DNA from: Synergistaceae bacterium
GTDB taxonomy: Bacteria > Synergistota > Synergistia > Synergistales > Aminobacteriaceae
Direction: 5' to 3'
NCBI GenBank assembly: GCA_017451025.1
Contig: JAFSSM010000059.1
Location: 1 to 64,000 of the forward strand
DNA length: 64,000 bases
A program made the translations under genes and the position numbers. Every line of letters begins with the position of its first letter. The first letter of the stretch is position 1. Positions 48,957 to 57,865 of this stretch are shown in pieces. Below the pieces are notes generated by a model, which searched no databases, was not told where the DNA came from, and saw nothing but the letters and a program-made list of their open reading frames with translations.

Positions 48957-49012
48957 CTGATTCCTGAGTCCTGAGTCCTGAGTCCTGAGTCATGAGTCCT
49001 GAGTCCTGAGTC
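48957..49012. repeat. CTGAGTC heptamer tandem repeat
   Basis: Eight consecutive 7-bp units of CTGAGTC, with a CTGATTC variant first and an ATGAGTC variant inside, fill the 5' side of the methyltransferase gene in the 214-bp divergent gap before leuS. A TATAAT at 49093-49098 on the leuS side is a possible -10 box. Confidence 0.95.
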
Positions 49013-49143
49013 AATTATGATGCTCATTTCGGATTTGTCAACCTCTCTTTTATGGATTTGTGTAAATTATATCAGAGACTTTCCGCCTGTTGTATAATTC
49101 CTGCATTCATTACAAATTTATTGTTGGAGGTATGAATCTCTGA

Positions 49144-51636
49144 ATGCCTTATAACTTTGCTGACATAGAATCCAAATGGCAGAAACGCTGGAATGAGTCT
49201 CACTGCTTCGAATCTCACACAGACCCAAGCCACGAAAAATTCTTCTGCCTCGAAATGTTCCCCTATCCTTCCGGTGCCCTCCACATGGGACATATCCGCA
49301 ACTACTCAATCGGCGACGTGTTAGCCCGCTTCCTCCGCAAGAACGGCAGGAACGTCCTCTACACCATCGGCTTCGACTCATTCGGTATGCCCGCAGAAAA
49401 TGCCGCCATAAAGTTCAAGACCAAGCCACACGACTGGACGCTCTCCAACATCGCCTACATGACCGAACAGCTAAAGCGCATGGGATACAGCTACGACTGG
49501 CGGCGTGAAGCTATCACCTGTCTTCCAGAATATTACCGGTGGAATCAGTGGATATTCCTCCAGATGTACAAGAAGGGCATCGTCTACCAGAAAGAAGCTC
49601 CCGTCAATTGGTGCGACACCTGCGGTACCGTCCTCGCCAACGAGCAGGTAGTTGACGGCGGATGCTGGAGGTGCGGAAGCCCTGTCCACAAAAAGAACCT
49701 TAAGCAGTGGTTCATCAAGATCACTGACTACGCACAGGAATTGCTTGACGACATCGAGAAGGATTTAGACGGCTGGCCAAGAAGAGTCAGAATCATGCAA
49801 ACCAACTGGATCGGACGTTCTGAGGGAGCAAGACTGTCCTTCAAGATTCCTGAGCTTAACTATGAGCTTGAGGCATTCACCACACGTTTCGACACAATTT
49901 ACGGCGTAACGTTCATTGCCCTTGCACCCGAACACGAACTCGTCAAGAAAATGCAGGCCGCAATGAACCCAGAAGATGCGGCCAAGCTCGCGGATTTCGT
50001 CAAGCAGGTATCCTCTCAGTCATCGATTGAACGTTCCGACGCAGGAGCGGAGAAACTCGGCTTTAAGACTCCATTTTTCGGCGTGAACCCTGTAACCGGC
50101 AAGCAAATACCTATATGGATTGCTAACTACATTCTGATTGATTACGGCACCGGCGCAATTATGGGAGTCCCTGCTCATGACTCGAGGGACTTCGACTTCG
50201 CCAGCAAATACGGCATTCAGATTATTCCTGTCATCAATCCCGAAGACGGCACAGTCTTAGACGGAGCAACTATGACCAAGTCCTTCGACGATGACGGAAT
50301 AGTCTGCAACTCGGGACAGTTCAACGGAATGAAGACTGCCGACGCAATTCCTGCAATGATTGATTGGGGAGAGAAAGAAGGGTACTGCAAGCGCGAGGTC
50401 AACTTCAAGCTGAGGGACTGGCTCATCTCCCGTCAAAGATACTGGGGGACTCCGATTCCTTTCGTGTATTGCGACAAGTGCGGAGTCGTACCTGTCCCTG
50501 AAGACCAGCTCCCGGTAAAACTCCCTGAAGATGTCGAGGTTAAAGAGGTAGGACATTCTCCGCTGCTCGACCTGCCTGACTTCCTCAACACTACATGCCC
50601 TCACTGCGGAGGACCGGCGAGGCGCGAGGCTGACACTATGGATACGTTCTTCTGCTCGTCGTGGTATTTCGACAGGTATTGTTCGCCTGGCTGTGAGGAC
50701 GCTCCGTTTAAGAAGGAAGATGTGGATTACTGGATGCCCGTTGACCAATATATAGGAGGGATTGAGCACGCGTGCCTTCACCTGATTTACGCCCGCTTCT
50801 TCGCTAAATTCCTGACCGATATAGGCCTCACAGAATACAGAGAGCCGTTTACCCGCCTTCTGACTCAGGGAATGGTCATCAAGGACGGCGCGAAAATGTC
50901 CAAGTCTCTCGGAAACACCGTAGACCCCACCGAAATGGTCAAGAAGTTCGGTGCAGACACAATCAGGCTGTTCATTCTGTTTGCCGCTCCGCCGAATAAT
51001 GACCTTGAGTGGTCAGACAGAAACGTTGAGGGTGCTCACAGATTCCTTAATCGTGTTTGGCGTTACGTCGAGGAAAATTCGGATAGCCTCAGGAAATACG
51101 GCGCAAAGGTTATCCCGATGAATGAGCTGAAGGATTCTGCGTTGAGGGACCTCAAGCGCAAGATTCACACAACAATTCGGGACGTAACTCACGACATTTA
51201 CGACGAAAAGCAGTTCAACACGGCAATAGCCCGCTTGATGGAACTGACCAACGCAATTTACGGAGTTAGCGGTGATTCTCCGGAAGCGTGGGAGCTTAAG
51301 CGTGAGGCAGTAGACGTTCTGCTGAACTGCTTATCCCCGTTCTGCCCGCACATCACAGAAGAACTCTGGGAGATGCTCGGCCACACGGATATGCTCTGCA
51401 CTGAGGCTTGGCCGGTCGCCGACGAAGCATCGCTCACGAAGGACAGCGTAACGATTGTCGTGCAGGTCAACGGCAAAGTTCGCGGAAAATTCGAGCGTCC
51501 TGCGGGAATGAGCCGCGAGGAACTGCAGGCCGACATAATGAACGAAGCCTATATCGCCGAAAAGATTGCGGGCAAGGAAATTGTGAAGGTAATTATTGTG
51601 CCGGATAAGCTCGTGAACATTGTCGTTAAGGGTTAA
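49144..51636 (+). CDS. leuS: Leucyl-tRNA synthetase
   Basis: LeuS charges tRNA-Leu. The 830-aa class I synthetase shows HMGH (47-50) in place of HIGH and KMSKS (584-588), with the CP1 editing domain between them. Zinc-type Cys pairs are present (WCDTCG ... CWRCG and CDKCG ... CPHCG). The C-terminal anticodon-binding and LeuS-specific domains are complete. GGAGG lies 13 bases before the ATG, rather far. No T-box leader is seen upstream. Confidence 0.97.
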   Translation: MPYNFADIESKWQKRWNESHCFESHTDPSHEKFFCLEMFPYPSGALHMGHIRNYSIGDVLARFLRKNGRNVLYTIGFDSFGMPAENAAIKFKTKPHDWTLSNIAYMTEQLKRMGYSYDWRREAITCLPEYYRWNQWIFLQMYKKGIVYQKEAPVNWCDTCGTVLANEQVVDGGCWRCGSPVHKKNLKQWFIKITDYAQELLDDIEKDLDGWPRRVRIMQTNWIGRSEGARLSFKIPELNYELEAFTTRFDTIYGVTFIALAPEHELVKKMQAAMNPEDAAKLADFVKQVSSQSSIERSDAGAEKLGFKTPFFGVNPVTGKQIPIWIANYILIDYGTGAIMGVPAHDSRDFDFASKYGIQIIPVINPEDGTVLDGATMTKSFDDDGIVCNSGQFNGMKTADAIPAMIDWGEKEGYCKREVNFKLRDWLISRQRYWGTPIPFVYCDKCGVVPVPEDQLPVKLPEDVEVKEVGHSPLLDLPDFLNTTCPHCGGPARREADTMDTFFCSSWYFDRYCSPGCEDAPFKKEDVDYWMPVDQYIGGIEHACLHLIYARFFAKFLTDIGLTEYREPFTRLLTQGMVIKDGAKMSKSLGNTVDPTEMVKKFGADTIRLFILFAAPPNNDLEWSDRNVEGAHRFLNRVWRYVEENSDSLRKYGAKVIPMNELKDSALRDLKRKIHTTIRDVTHDIYDEKQFNTAIARLMELTNAIYGVSGDSPEAWELKREAVDVLLNCLSPFCPHITEELWEMLGHTDMLCTEAWPVADEASLTKDSVTIVVQVNGKVRGKFERPAGMSREELQADIMNEAYIAEKIAGKEIVKVIIVPDKLVNIVVKG

Positions 51637-51651
51637 TTGCGTAACATCTAT

Positions 51652-51682
51652 CTCCTGCTCAAAAAGGGCAGGGGATTTTTTT
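51652..51682 (+). terminator. Rho-independent terminator after leuS
   Basis: CTCCTGC (51652-51658) pairs with GCAGGGG (51668-51674), including one G-U, followed by seven T at 51676-51682. Confidence 0.85.
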
Positions 51683-51744
51683 ATTGCGATAGTATAATGT
51701 GATTCAAATTCCCAAATGCATAATGATAAAAGGAGGAGCTGCGA

Positions 51745-52341
51745 ATGATTCGCAAAGGATTTACATTGATTGAGCTTCTTATTGTGATTGTCGTTATCGG
51801 AATTCTTACGGCAATGATGTATATGTCATCTTCAGAAGCAGTTACGACAGCCAATGCCACGAGGATTGTGAATGACCTTCGTATGCTTTCAACTGCAGCA
51901 CAGCACTGGTATTTTGACAATGAAAGGGGCCTTCAATACGTAGGGAAGGACGGCTATCATTTCGTTATCGACGGCAAGGAAGTAAAACTTCATGATGCAC
52001 TGCTCGCGAATGGTTATGGGGTGAAAAAATACATCAGCAATCAGAGCTTCCCGCTTAACACCGGCAAGAAGGACGATTACCAGAATATGTATGTAGCTGT
52101 TGGAGGATATTCTGTCTATCTAGGATTTGGAAACACTGTATGCTATGTTGTGTACAGAATTTCAGGAGATAACAAAATGAAAGATTATGCAAGACTCAGA
52201 GAAAAGCTCAAGGGCAGGAGAAACGCAGCAAAACTTGTTTATTATAATTACGGCAAGCAGACAGAAACCCCTTATAACGGAGAAAATTTTGTGTGCATTA
52301 GGGTATTCGCATTAGACACAGCAAAAATCAAGAGCAAATAA
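51745..52341 (+). CDS. Type IV pilin/pseudopilin-like protein
   Basis: The N-terminus MIRKGFTLIELLIVIVVIGIL is a class I prepilin signal: cleavage before Phe and a conserved Glu at +5 are expected. The 190-residue mature part is a soluble head with two Cys (residues about 133 and 186). AGGAGG lies 6 bases before the ATG and a TATAAT at 51693-51698 may be its promoter. No pilus assembly genes are adjacent, so the export machinery must be elsewhere. Confidence 0.85.
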   Translation: MIRKGFTLIELLIVIVVIGILTAMMYMSSSEAVTTANATRIVNDLRMLSTAAQHWYFDNERGLQYVGKDGYHFVIDGKEVKLHDALLANGYGVKKYISNQSFPLNTGKKDDYQNMYVAVGGYSVYLGFGNTVCYVVYRISGDNKMKDYARLREKLKGRRNAAKLVYYNYGKQTETPYNGENFVCIRVFALDTAKIKSK

Positions 52342-52355
52342 TATAAAGGAGAGTT

Positions 52356-53285
52356 ATGCCGCACATAACAGCAATCGGATACTCTGAATCGCAGAGAAGA
52401 CAGCTCAGCGAAAAGCTCTCAGACCTCGCAAAAAAAGGCTGGCCTCTCTCTGGAAAATATGAAGCCCAGACTTTTCCGTCGTGGCAGGATCTCTTCAGCA
52501 CGGTCATTCAGCCCGGACTTTTTGCTGAACGTGAAGCATTTGTGATTGAGGGGGCCGAATCTCTGGGAGCATTTCCCGAAAAACTCTCTTCCATCATCGA
52601 GGACGACAAGGCAGACACACAGATTATTCTAGTTTTCTCTGGCGACACCAAGACCCTGAAATCTATAGCTGAGTCAATTACGATCATCAAGCCCGAAGCA
52701 CAAGTTCCGTTCTGGAAGCGTCAGGAGTGGCTGATGAACTTGGCCAAGTCCGCAAAAATAAAGATAGGGGCTGAAGCGGTGCAGCTACTCTGCGACAGCA
52801 TAGAGTCTCAGGAGGAGTTACGTAATGAGCTGTCCAAGCTGGCGTTCTACACTGAAGGCCGGGAGATAGTAAGGGCAGATGTAGAGGCGTTGTCGTTCGA
52901 TGAGGGCGGGCGTTCACTGGTTATGTTTCTGGACGGAATATGCGACCGCAAACCCGGGGATGTTGCGCGTGCGATGAAGTATCTGCGCGGAGATTCTATC
53001 CTGCCTGCACTCTCCGCAATCGTCAACAGGCTTCGGCCCGCGCTGATTCTCGCTGCTTTTCCTAAAAGTGTTCAGGAAGAAGCCCTCAAGGTGACGGACA
53101 ATGATCCAGCCAGGAATAAACACGCTTTCGGAAAAGCCAGCAATGCCCTCAAGAATTATGGGGCTGAAGACATCAAACGCTTCATACTCGGAGCAATACG
53201 GCTGTCGTTTCTGGAGAAGACCGGCAGGGCTGAAGGCTGGGAAGGCTTCGAGACGATAATTTGGGAACTTATGATGAAACTTTAG
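52356..53285 (+). CDS. holA: DNA polymerase III delta subunit-like (HolA)
   Basis: The 309-aa protein fits the delta subunit of the clamp loader: an N-terminal ATPase-like domain without Walker motifs (FPSWQDLFSTVIQPGLFAEREAFVIEGAE) and a C-terminal helical domain (DIKRFILGAIRLSFLEKT). HolA opens the beta clamp. Sequence divergence is normal for this family. It has a good ribosome site (AAAGGAG) and lies 14 bp after the pilin gene. Confidence 0.75.
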   Translation: MPHITAIGYSESQRRQLSEKLSDLAKKGWPLSGKYEAQTFPSWQDLFSTVIQPGLFAEREAFVIEGAESLGAFPEKLSSIIEDDKADTQIILVFSGDTKTLKSIAESITIIKPEAQVPFWKRQEWLMNLAKSAKIKIGAEAVQLLCDSIESQEELRNELSKLAFYTEGREIVRADVEALSFDEGGRSLVMFLDGICDRKPGDVARAMKYLRGDSILPALSAIVNRLRPALILAAFPKSVQEEALKVTDNDPARNKHAFGKASNALKNYGAEDIKRFILGAIRLSFLEKTGRAEGWEGFETIIWELMMKL

Positions 53286-53300
53286 GCAGGAGGAATTTTC

Positions 53301-54263
53301 GTGAAAAGTCTGATTTATGCTGTGATTGGTGTAATGGCTGTGTGTTCAGCGTCGTTTTCGGCGGAATACATCGGTGTAGTTTCGCCAGCGAGCTGCATCA
53401 ACAGGGACGAGATCGAAGCCGCAATAAGGCTTCTGGAAGCACATGACTACAAGGTGAAATTGGGAGAGTATGTTTTCGCGGAGAACGGTTACTTGGCCGG
53501 GACAGACCAGCAGAGAGCCGACGACATAAACGCAATGTTCCGTGATGACGAGGTGAAAATGATTCTCTGTACACGCGGAGGTTATGGTGCGGCGAGAATA
53601 CTTGACCTTCTGGATTACGAGATGATTGCGCAAAATCCCAAGCCGTTAATCGGTTACAGCGACATTACTGCCCTGCATATAGTTTTGGGCGAAAAATGCG
53701 GCCTGACTACGATTCACGGGCCTATGCTGCCGTCATTGCTGCGTCCTAATCTCGCTTCGGATTACACCGTCGAAAATTTCTTCAGGGGGATTGCCGGAGA
53801 ATATCCATCTGGGGAAATTCCTATGCCTGAAGGAAAAACGCTCAAGGCAGTTGTTCCAGGCAGAGCAGAAGGAATAATCAGGGGCGGCAACCTCACACTG
53901 ATAGCTTCTCTCGTGGGAACTCCGTATGAACTGAGAGGGGACGGTGCACTGTTATTTCTTGAGGAAGTCGGAGAAAAACCATACAGGATTGACCGAATGC
54001 TCAATCAGTTATGGCAGAGCGGGTTGTTCGACAGGGTAAACGGTATTCTGCTGGGAGATTTCGTGAACTGTGAAGCACCTGAAGGAGTGGCTGGAACTTT
54101 CAGCCTCGAAGATGTTCTGAAGCATTACGCCGAACTTTCGGGAAAGCCAGTGCTGAGTGGAATACCTGCCGGGCATGGAGAGTACAACATGTTTTTGCCG
54201 CTGGGAGTTTATGCCCGAATGGAAGCGTCCGAAGATGGAAGTGGAATGCTGGAGATTGATTAG
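53301..54263 (+). CDS. S66-family LD-carboxypeptidase, exported
   Basis: The enzyme trims the terminal D-Ala from muropeptide tetrapeptides in wall recycling (LdcA/MccF family). The expected triad is visible: nucleophile S120 in GYSDITALH, Glu at 221-222 in FLEEVGEKPYR, and H292 in AGHGEYN. CTRGGYGAARIL is the usual preceding block. A signal peptide (MKSLIYAVIGVMAVCSASFSA) would place it in the periplasm, whereas LdcA of enterobacteria is cytoplasmic. The start is a GTG with AGGAGG upstream. MccF-like detoxification is an alternative. Confidence 0.9.
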   Translation: MKSLIYAVIGVMAVCSASFSAEYIGVVSPASCINRDEIEAAIRLLEAHDYKVKLGEYVFAENGYLAGTDQQRADDINAMFRDDEVKMILCTRGGYGAARILDLLDYEMIAQNPKPLIGYSDITALHIVLGEKCGLTTIHGPMLPSLLRPNLASDYTVENFFRGIAGEYPSGEIPMPEGKTLKAVVPGRAEGIIRGGNLTLIASLVGTPYELRGDGALLFLEEVGEKPYRIDRMLNQLWQSGLFDRVNGILLGDFVNCEAPEGVAGTFSLEDVLKHYAELSGKPVLSGIPAGHGEYNMFLPLGVYARMEASEDGSGMLEID

Positions 54264-54314
54264 CACGAATTTCTAGTATAATTATGCTGACTATAAACAA
54301 GGAGGTGTAAAGTC

Positions 54315-55223
54315 ATGCAGGTAACATCGATGCTGTCAGCTGGTTATCTTGAGCCTATGATGCAGGGAACTTCGCGCGTTCAGTCTGCAAAAAAGACTCA
54401 GGAAGTAGACCAGTACAGGCAGGCCAAAGAACAGGAGATACTCGCCGAAGAACAGAATCTCAAGGCAAAACTCGGGAGCAGTGCAGAAGTTCACACGGTG
54501 TACCAGTACACAATCGGGACAGACGGCCGCAGGTATATCACCGGTGCGTCAATCACTATGAAGGGTACCGAAGAACAGTTGAACCGCGTGAACGGAGGAG
54601 TAGCCACTGAGGACATCAAGGCAAATCTTCAGGAGACTCGGGACAAGGAAGACCGCGAGTCCAAGAACAGCCATAGTATCATCAAGCAGGAGTCAGAAAA
54701 GCAGTCAGCCTCGCGCAAAGAAGACAGGGCTGACAACGAGAAGGAAGCCCAGATTCGTGAGCTGAAGAAGACCGAGCGTGAAGTTATCGCTCACGAGGCG
54801 GCACATCAGGCGGCGGCAGGAGAGTTCGGCGGAGCGGTAAGCTACACCTACACCGAAGGCCCGGACGGGAAACGCTACATCACCGGCGGAGAAGTTCCCA
54901 TCAAGATGAAGCAGGGAGCAACTCCCGAAGAGACCGTGCGCAACATGCAGAAAGTGCAGGCGGCGGCAAATGCTCCGGCGGATCCGTCAGGGCAGGACAG
55001 GCAGGTTGCGGCTAAAGCTGCGGCAATTGCGGCGAAAGCCAGAGCACAGGAAGCAAGCGAGGACGACGAGGAAGACGAGGAGCGGGCTTCTACGGTAGCG
55101 AAGGGCACTCCGATTTTCGAGGGGGCTGACGACGAAGAACAGGATCCGGTAAAAAACGGTGTCGCCTCAGTTCTGGCAGAAGTGAAAGAATATCAGTTAC
55201 AGGGACTTCTTCCCGCAGCATGA
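54315..55223 (+). CDS. SprA-family putative metalloprotease
   Basis: The central segment LKKTEREVIAHEAAHQAAAG gives a zinc motif H160-E-A-A-H164, followed by GAVSYTYTEGPDGKRYITGGEVPI, the signature of the SprA-related family of putative metalloproteases. A second, partial copy of the YITGG block lies at residues 63-80 (YQYTIGTDGRRYITGASI), so the protein has an internal duplication. The flanks are charged and helical, with a DDEEDEE acidic stretch. No signal peptide is present. AAGGAGG lies 8 bases before the ATG. Confidence 0.8.
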   Translation: MQVTSMLSAGYLEPMMQGTSRVQSAKKTQEVDQYRQAKEQEILAEEQNLKAKLGSSAEVHTVYQYTIGTDGRRYITGASITMKGTEEQLNRVNGGVATEDIKANLQETRDKEDRESKNSHSIIKQESEKQSASRKEDRADNEKEAQIRELKKTEREVIAHEAAHQAAAGEFGGAVSYTYTEGPDGKRYITGGEVPIKMKQGATPEETVRNMQKVQAAANAPADPSGQDRQVAAKAAAIAAKARAQEASEDDEEDEERASTVAKGTPIFEGADDEEQDPVKNGVASVLAEVKEYQLQGLLPAA

Positions 55224-55256
55224 CACAATGAGAAAGATAATTTTGTACGGATAAGA

Positions 55257-55304
55257 ATCCTTCCGGTTTACCAAAAGCTCGCGCTTAACCGGGAGGATTT
55301 TTTT
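55257..55304 (+). terminator. Strong rho-independent terminator after the SprA-like gene
   Basis: ATCCTTCCGGTT (55257-55268) pairs with AACCGGGAGGAT (55287-55298) over 12 bp with one G-U, followed by a T-run to 55304. Confidence 0.92.
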
Positions 55305-55327
55305 GTATAACAGGAGGTGCGCAATCA

Positions 55328-56239
55328 ATGAGCGTATTTGACAGGATGCTAAACACTCAGGCCTTGATGTTCATCTATGTAGTTACGGGAATCATCATGG
55401 CCAAGACAAAAATACTCAAGCACGAAGGACGTTCCAGCTTCATCAATCTTCTTTTGGATATAACGCTTCCCTGCATGATTCTGAACTCGTTTAACGTGGA
55501 CATAAACATTGAAGAGCTTATAGCCGCCGGAGAAATTATGGTTATCTCGTCAGTGTTGACGCTGATAGCGTGGTTGCTGTGCAAAGTTTTCTGGCGCAAA
55601 GAGCCTCCGAACCGCAGGGCAGTTCTGGATTTTGCGACCCTGTTCTCCAACGCAGGAAATGCCGGAATGCCGATTGTTGCGTCTGTCTTCGGTGCGCAGG
55701 GAGTGTTTTATGCGTCGTTCTATCTTTTGCCGGTGAGGGTGTTAATCTGGACGCTTGGGCTGTCTCTGTTTGTGAATGAGGGCAACGCTAAGGAAAGAAT
55801 GATGATTCTGGCGAAGACTCCCAGTCTTGTTGTTGTGTTTATCGGGATTGCGCTAATGTTCATGCCGTTCAAGCTGCCAGGAGTTTTGAGTGTAGCGATA
55901 AAGAATATGGGAGATATGACCGGACCGCTGTCGATGATGATAATCGGTGCGGTACTTGGGGAGTCAGATATTCGCTCGGCGTTCGATATTGATGCGTTCA
56001 GACTGACGGCGGTAAGGCTTGGGGTTCTGCCAATAATCTACATGGTATTGCTGAGGCTTGCGGGAGTAGAGACGATATTGTGGCAGGTAGCGGTGGTGCT
56101 GACTGCGATGCCTGCGGCGGCGAACACGGAGATTATTGCGGAGATGTATGGCAAGGACTATCAGTTTGCGGCACGGTGTGTTGTTGTGTCGACGATCGTA
56201 TCTCTGGTGAGCGTGCCGTTACTGACGCTATTATTTTAA
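55328..56239 (+). CDS. AEC-family (auxin efflux carrier-like) transporter
   Basis: The 303-aa membrane protein has ten hydrophobic segments and the AEC family pattern (NAGNAGMPIVASVFGAQGVFYASFY; MTGPLSMMIIGAVLG; AMPAAANTEIIAEMYG). AEC members include malonate and dicarboxylate carriers. No cognate metabolic gene lies beside it. CAGGAGG lies 10 bases before the ATG. The LRR gene starts 12 bp downstream and may be co-transcribed. Confidence 0.9.
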   Translation: MSVFDRMLNTQALMFIYVVTGIIMAKTKILKHEGRSSFINLLLDITLPCMILNSFNVDINIEELIAAGEIMVISSVLTLIAWLLCKVFWRKEPPNRRAVLDFATLFSNAGNAGMPIVASVFGAQGVFYASFYLLPVRVLIWTLGLSLFVNEGNAKERMMILAKTPSLVVVFIGIALMFMPFKLPGVLSVAIKNMGDMTGPLSMMIIGAVLGESDIRSAFDIDAFRLTAVRLGVLPIIYMVLLRLAGVETILWQVAVVLTAMPAAANTEIIAEMYGKDYQFAARCVVVSTIVSLVSVPLLTLLF

Positions 56240-56251
56240 GGAGGAGTTTTC

Positions 56252-57865
56252 ATGAGAAGTAGGTTGTGGATTACGGTTGTTTGTCTGTTCCTGTCTTGCG
56301 GTGCTGCTTACGGCGAAGCTGTCATAGGCGAAGCTGCCTTTCCTGATGCAGTCTTCAGGGAATACGTCCGAGTCTTTGACGTGAACGGAGACGGAGAACT
56401 GAGCGATACTGAACTGGAGGCTGTGGCCAGCATTGACGTGCAAAACATGTCTATAACTTCGCTGAATGGGATTGAGTATTTCACGAAGCTTCATGAGCTG
56501 AACTGCAGGAACAACAACTTGCAGGCTCTCGATGTTTCTGGAAACTTAGCACTGACTATCCTACGATGCGATTATAATGGCTTGACTGATCTCAACGTAA
56601 GCAAGAATAGGGTTCTTGAGCTTCTTTCCTGCAGCGTCAACTATCTGGAGGCTCTCGACATTTCCAGCAACCAGGCACTGAATGTACTGTTTTGTGCTGA
56701 CAATAAATTAAAAGCACTTAACGTTCAGGGAAATCCAAATATCACAAGATTCAATTGCGAAATTAACCGTCTGACCACCCTCGATGTCAGCTATAACGAT
56801 GTCTTGATCTTCCTCCAATGCAGCGGCAATAACTTAACCACACTCAATGTTAGCAATAACCATCTACTAGAGATACTTGATTGTTCTTCCAACCAGTTGG
56901 ATATTCTCGATGTTTCCGGCATTCAGGCATTGACAGAGCTATATTGCCACAGTAATGACTTGACTGCCCTTGATGTAGGCAACAACCCTGCACTAGAAAT
57001 CCTTTCTTGTGGATGCAATCATTTGGGCATTCTCGATGTTTCCAGAAATCAGACACTAACCAAGTTATACTGCCGTAGCAATGACTTGATCGTTCTTGAT
57101 GTCAGCAACAATGAGGCATTGACCTCACTCGAATGCGGCAAAAATAGCTTAACCGTTCTTGATGTGCGCAATAACCGTGCTCTAACAGAGCTATCCTGTG
57201 GTTACAACCCGCTTAGTGCTCTCGATGTTTCCAGTAATTCGGCACTAACCGAGCTACGTTGCTACAGCACTGACTTAACCGCCCTCGATGTCAGCCATAA
57301 CGAGGCATTGACCTTTCTCCAATGCGGCAAAAATAGCTTGACTGCTATCAACGTCAGTAATAATCAAGCACTTAACGAACTAGCCTGCAGCTTCAACCAG
57401 CTGGGCACGCTAGATGTTTCCAGAAATCAGGCACTGACCAAGCTATACTGCTACAGCACTGACTTAACTGCCATCGATGTCAGCAACAACCCTGCACTAG
57501 AAATCCTTTCTTGCAGCTTCAACAAGTTGGGTACGCTAGATGTTTCCAGAAATCAGGCACTAACCGAACTATACTGCTACAGTGCTGACTTAACTGCCCT
57601 CGATGTCAGCAACAACCCTGCACTAGAAATCCTTTCTTGTGGATACAATCATCTGGGCATTCTCAACGTTTCCAGCAATCAGTTACTTACCGGGCTATAC
57701 TGCTACAACACTGACTTAACCGCCCTCGATGTTAGCAATAACCCTGCACTTGTGGCTCTCTTCTGCTACGACAACGAGATTGCGGAAATCGATACCTCTG
57801 GCAACCCCAAACTTCATACTTTCCTGCGCAAACAACCAGCTCAAGGATTTGGACGTTACTCATAA
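56252..57865 (+). CDS. Leucine-rich-repeat surface protein, N-terminal part (frameshifted)
   Basis: The protein begins with a signal peptide (MRSRLWITVVCLFLSCGAAYG) and a calcium-type EF-hand or dockerin-like loop DVNGDGELSDTE (43-54). About 21 leucine-rich repeats of 21 residues follow (LTALDVSNNPALEILSCGYNH pattern) with a conserved Cys. The frame closes at 57865, but the repeat pattern continues in the next frame from 57822 onward. Loss of two bases (CT) near 57821-57825 explains this: KLHTF then SCANNQLKDLDVTHN. AAGGAGG lies before the ATG. The full gene would be an extracellular or anchored protein-binding LRR. Confidence 0.85.
   Translation: MRSRLWITVVCLFLSCGAAYGEAVIGEAAFPDAVFREYVRVFDVNGDGELSDTELEAVASIDVQNMSITSLNGIEYFTKLHELNCRNNNLQALDVSGNLALTILRCDYNGLTDLNVSKNRVLELLSCSVNYLEALDISSNQALNVLFCADNKLKALNVQGNPNITRFNCEINRLTTLDVSYNDVLIFLQCSGNNLTTLNVSNNHLLEILDCSSNQLDILDVSGIQALTELYCHSNDLTALDVGNNPALEILSCGCNHLGILDVSRNQTLTKLYCRSNDLIVLDVSNNEALTSLECGKNSLTVLDVRNNRALTELSCGYNPLSALDVSSNSALTELRCYSTDLTALDVSHNEALTFLQCGKNSLTAINVSNNQALNELACSFNQLGTLDVSRNQALTKLYCYSTDLTAIDVSNNPALEILSCSFNKLGTLDVSRNQALTELYCYSADLTALDVSNNPALEILSCGYNHLGILNVSSNQLLTGLYCYNTDLTALDVSNNPALVALFCYDNEIAEIDTSGNPKLHTFLRKQPAQGFGRYS
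56500..57780 (+). repeat. 63-bp tandem repeats of the LRR gene
   Basis: About twenty 63-bp units encode the LRRs. Several pairs are nearly identical over more than 60 bp (segments near 56970, 57480 and 57605 repeat almost exactly). This indicates recent duplication in steps of two units (126 bp). Confidence 0.85.

Noticed and set aside
48957-49012. Possible CRISPR array
   Set aside because: The heptamers are contiguous with no spacers and no cas genes are present in the window.
49013-49143. T-box leader for leuS
   Set aside because: No specifier stem, T-box sequence or terminator is visible in the short gap, only a possible -10 box.
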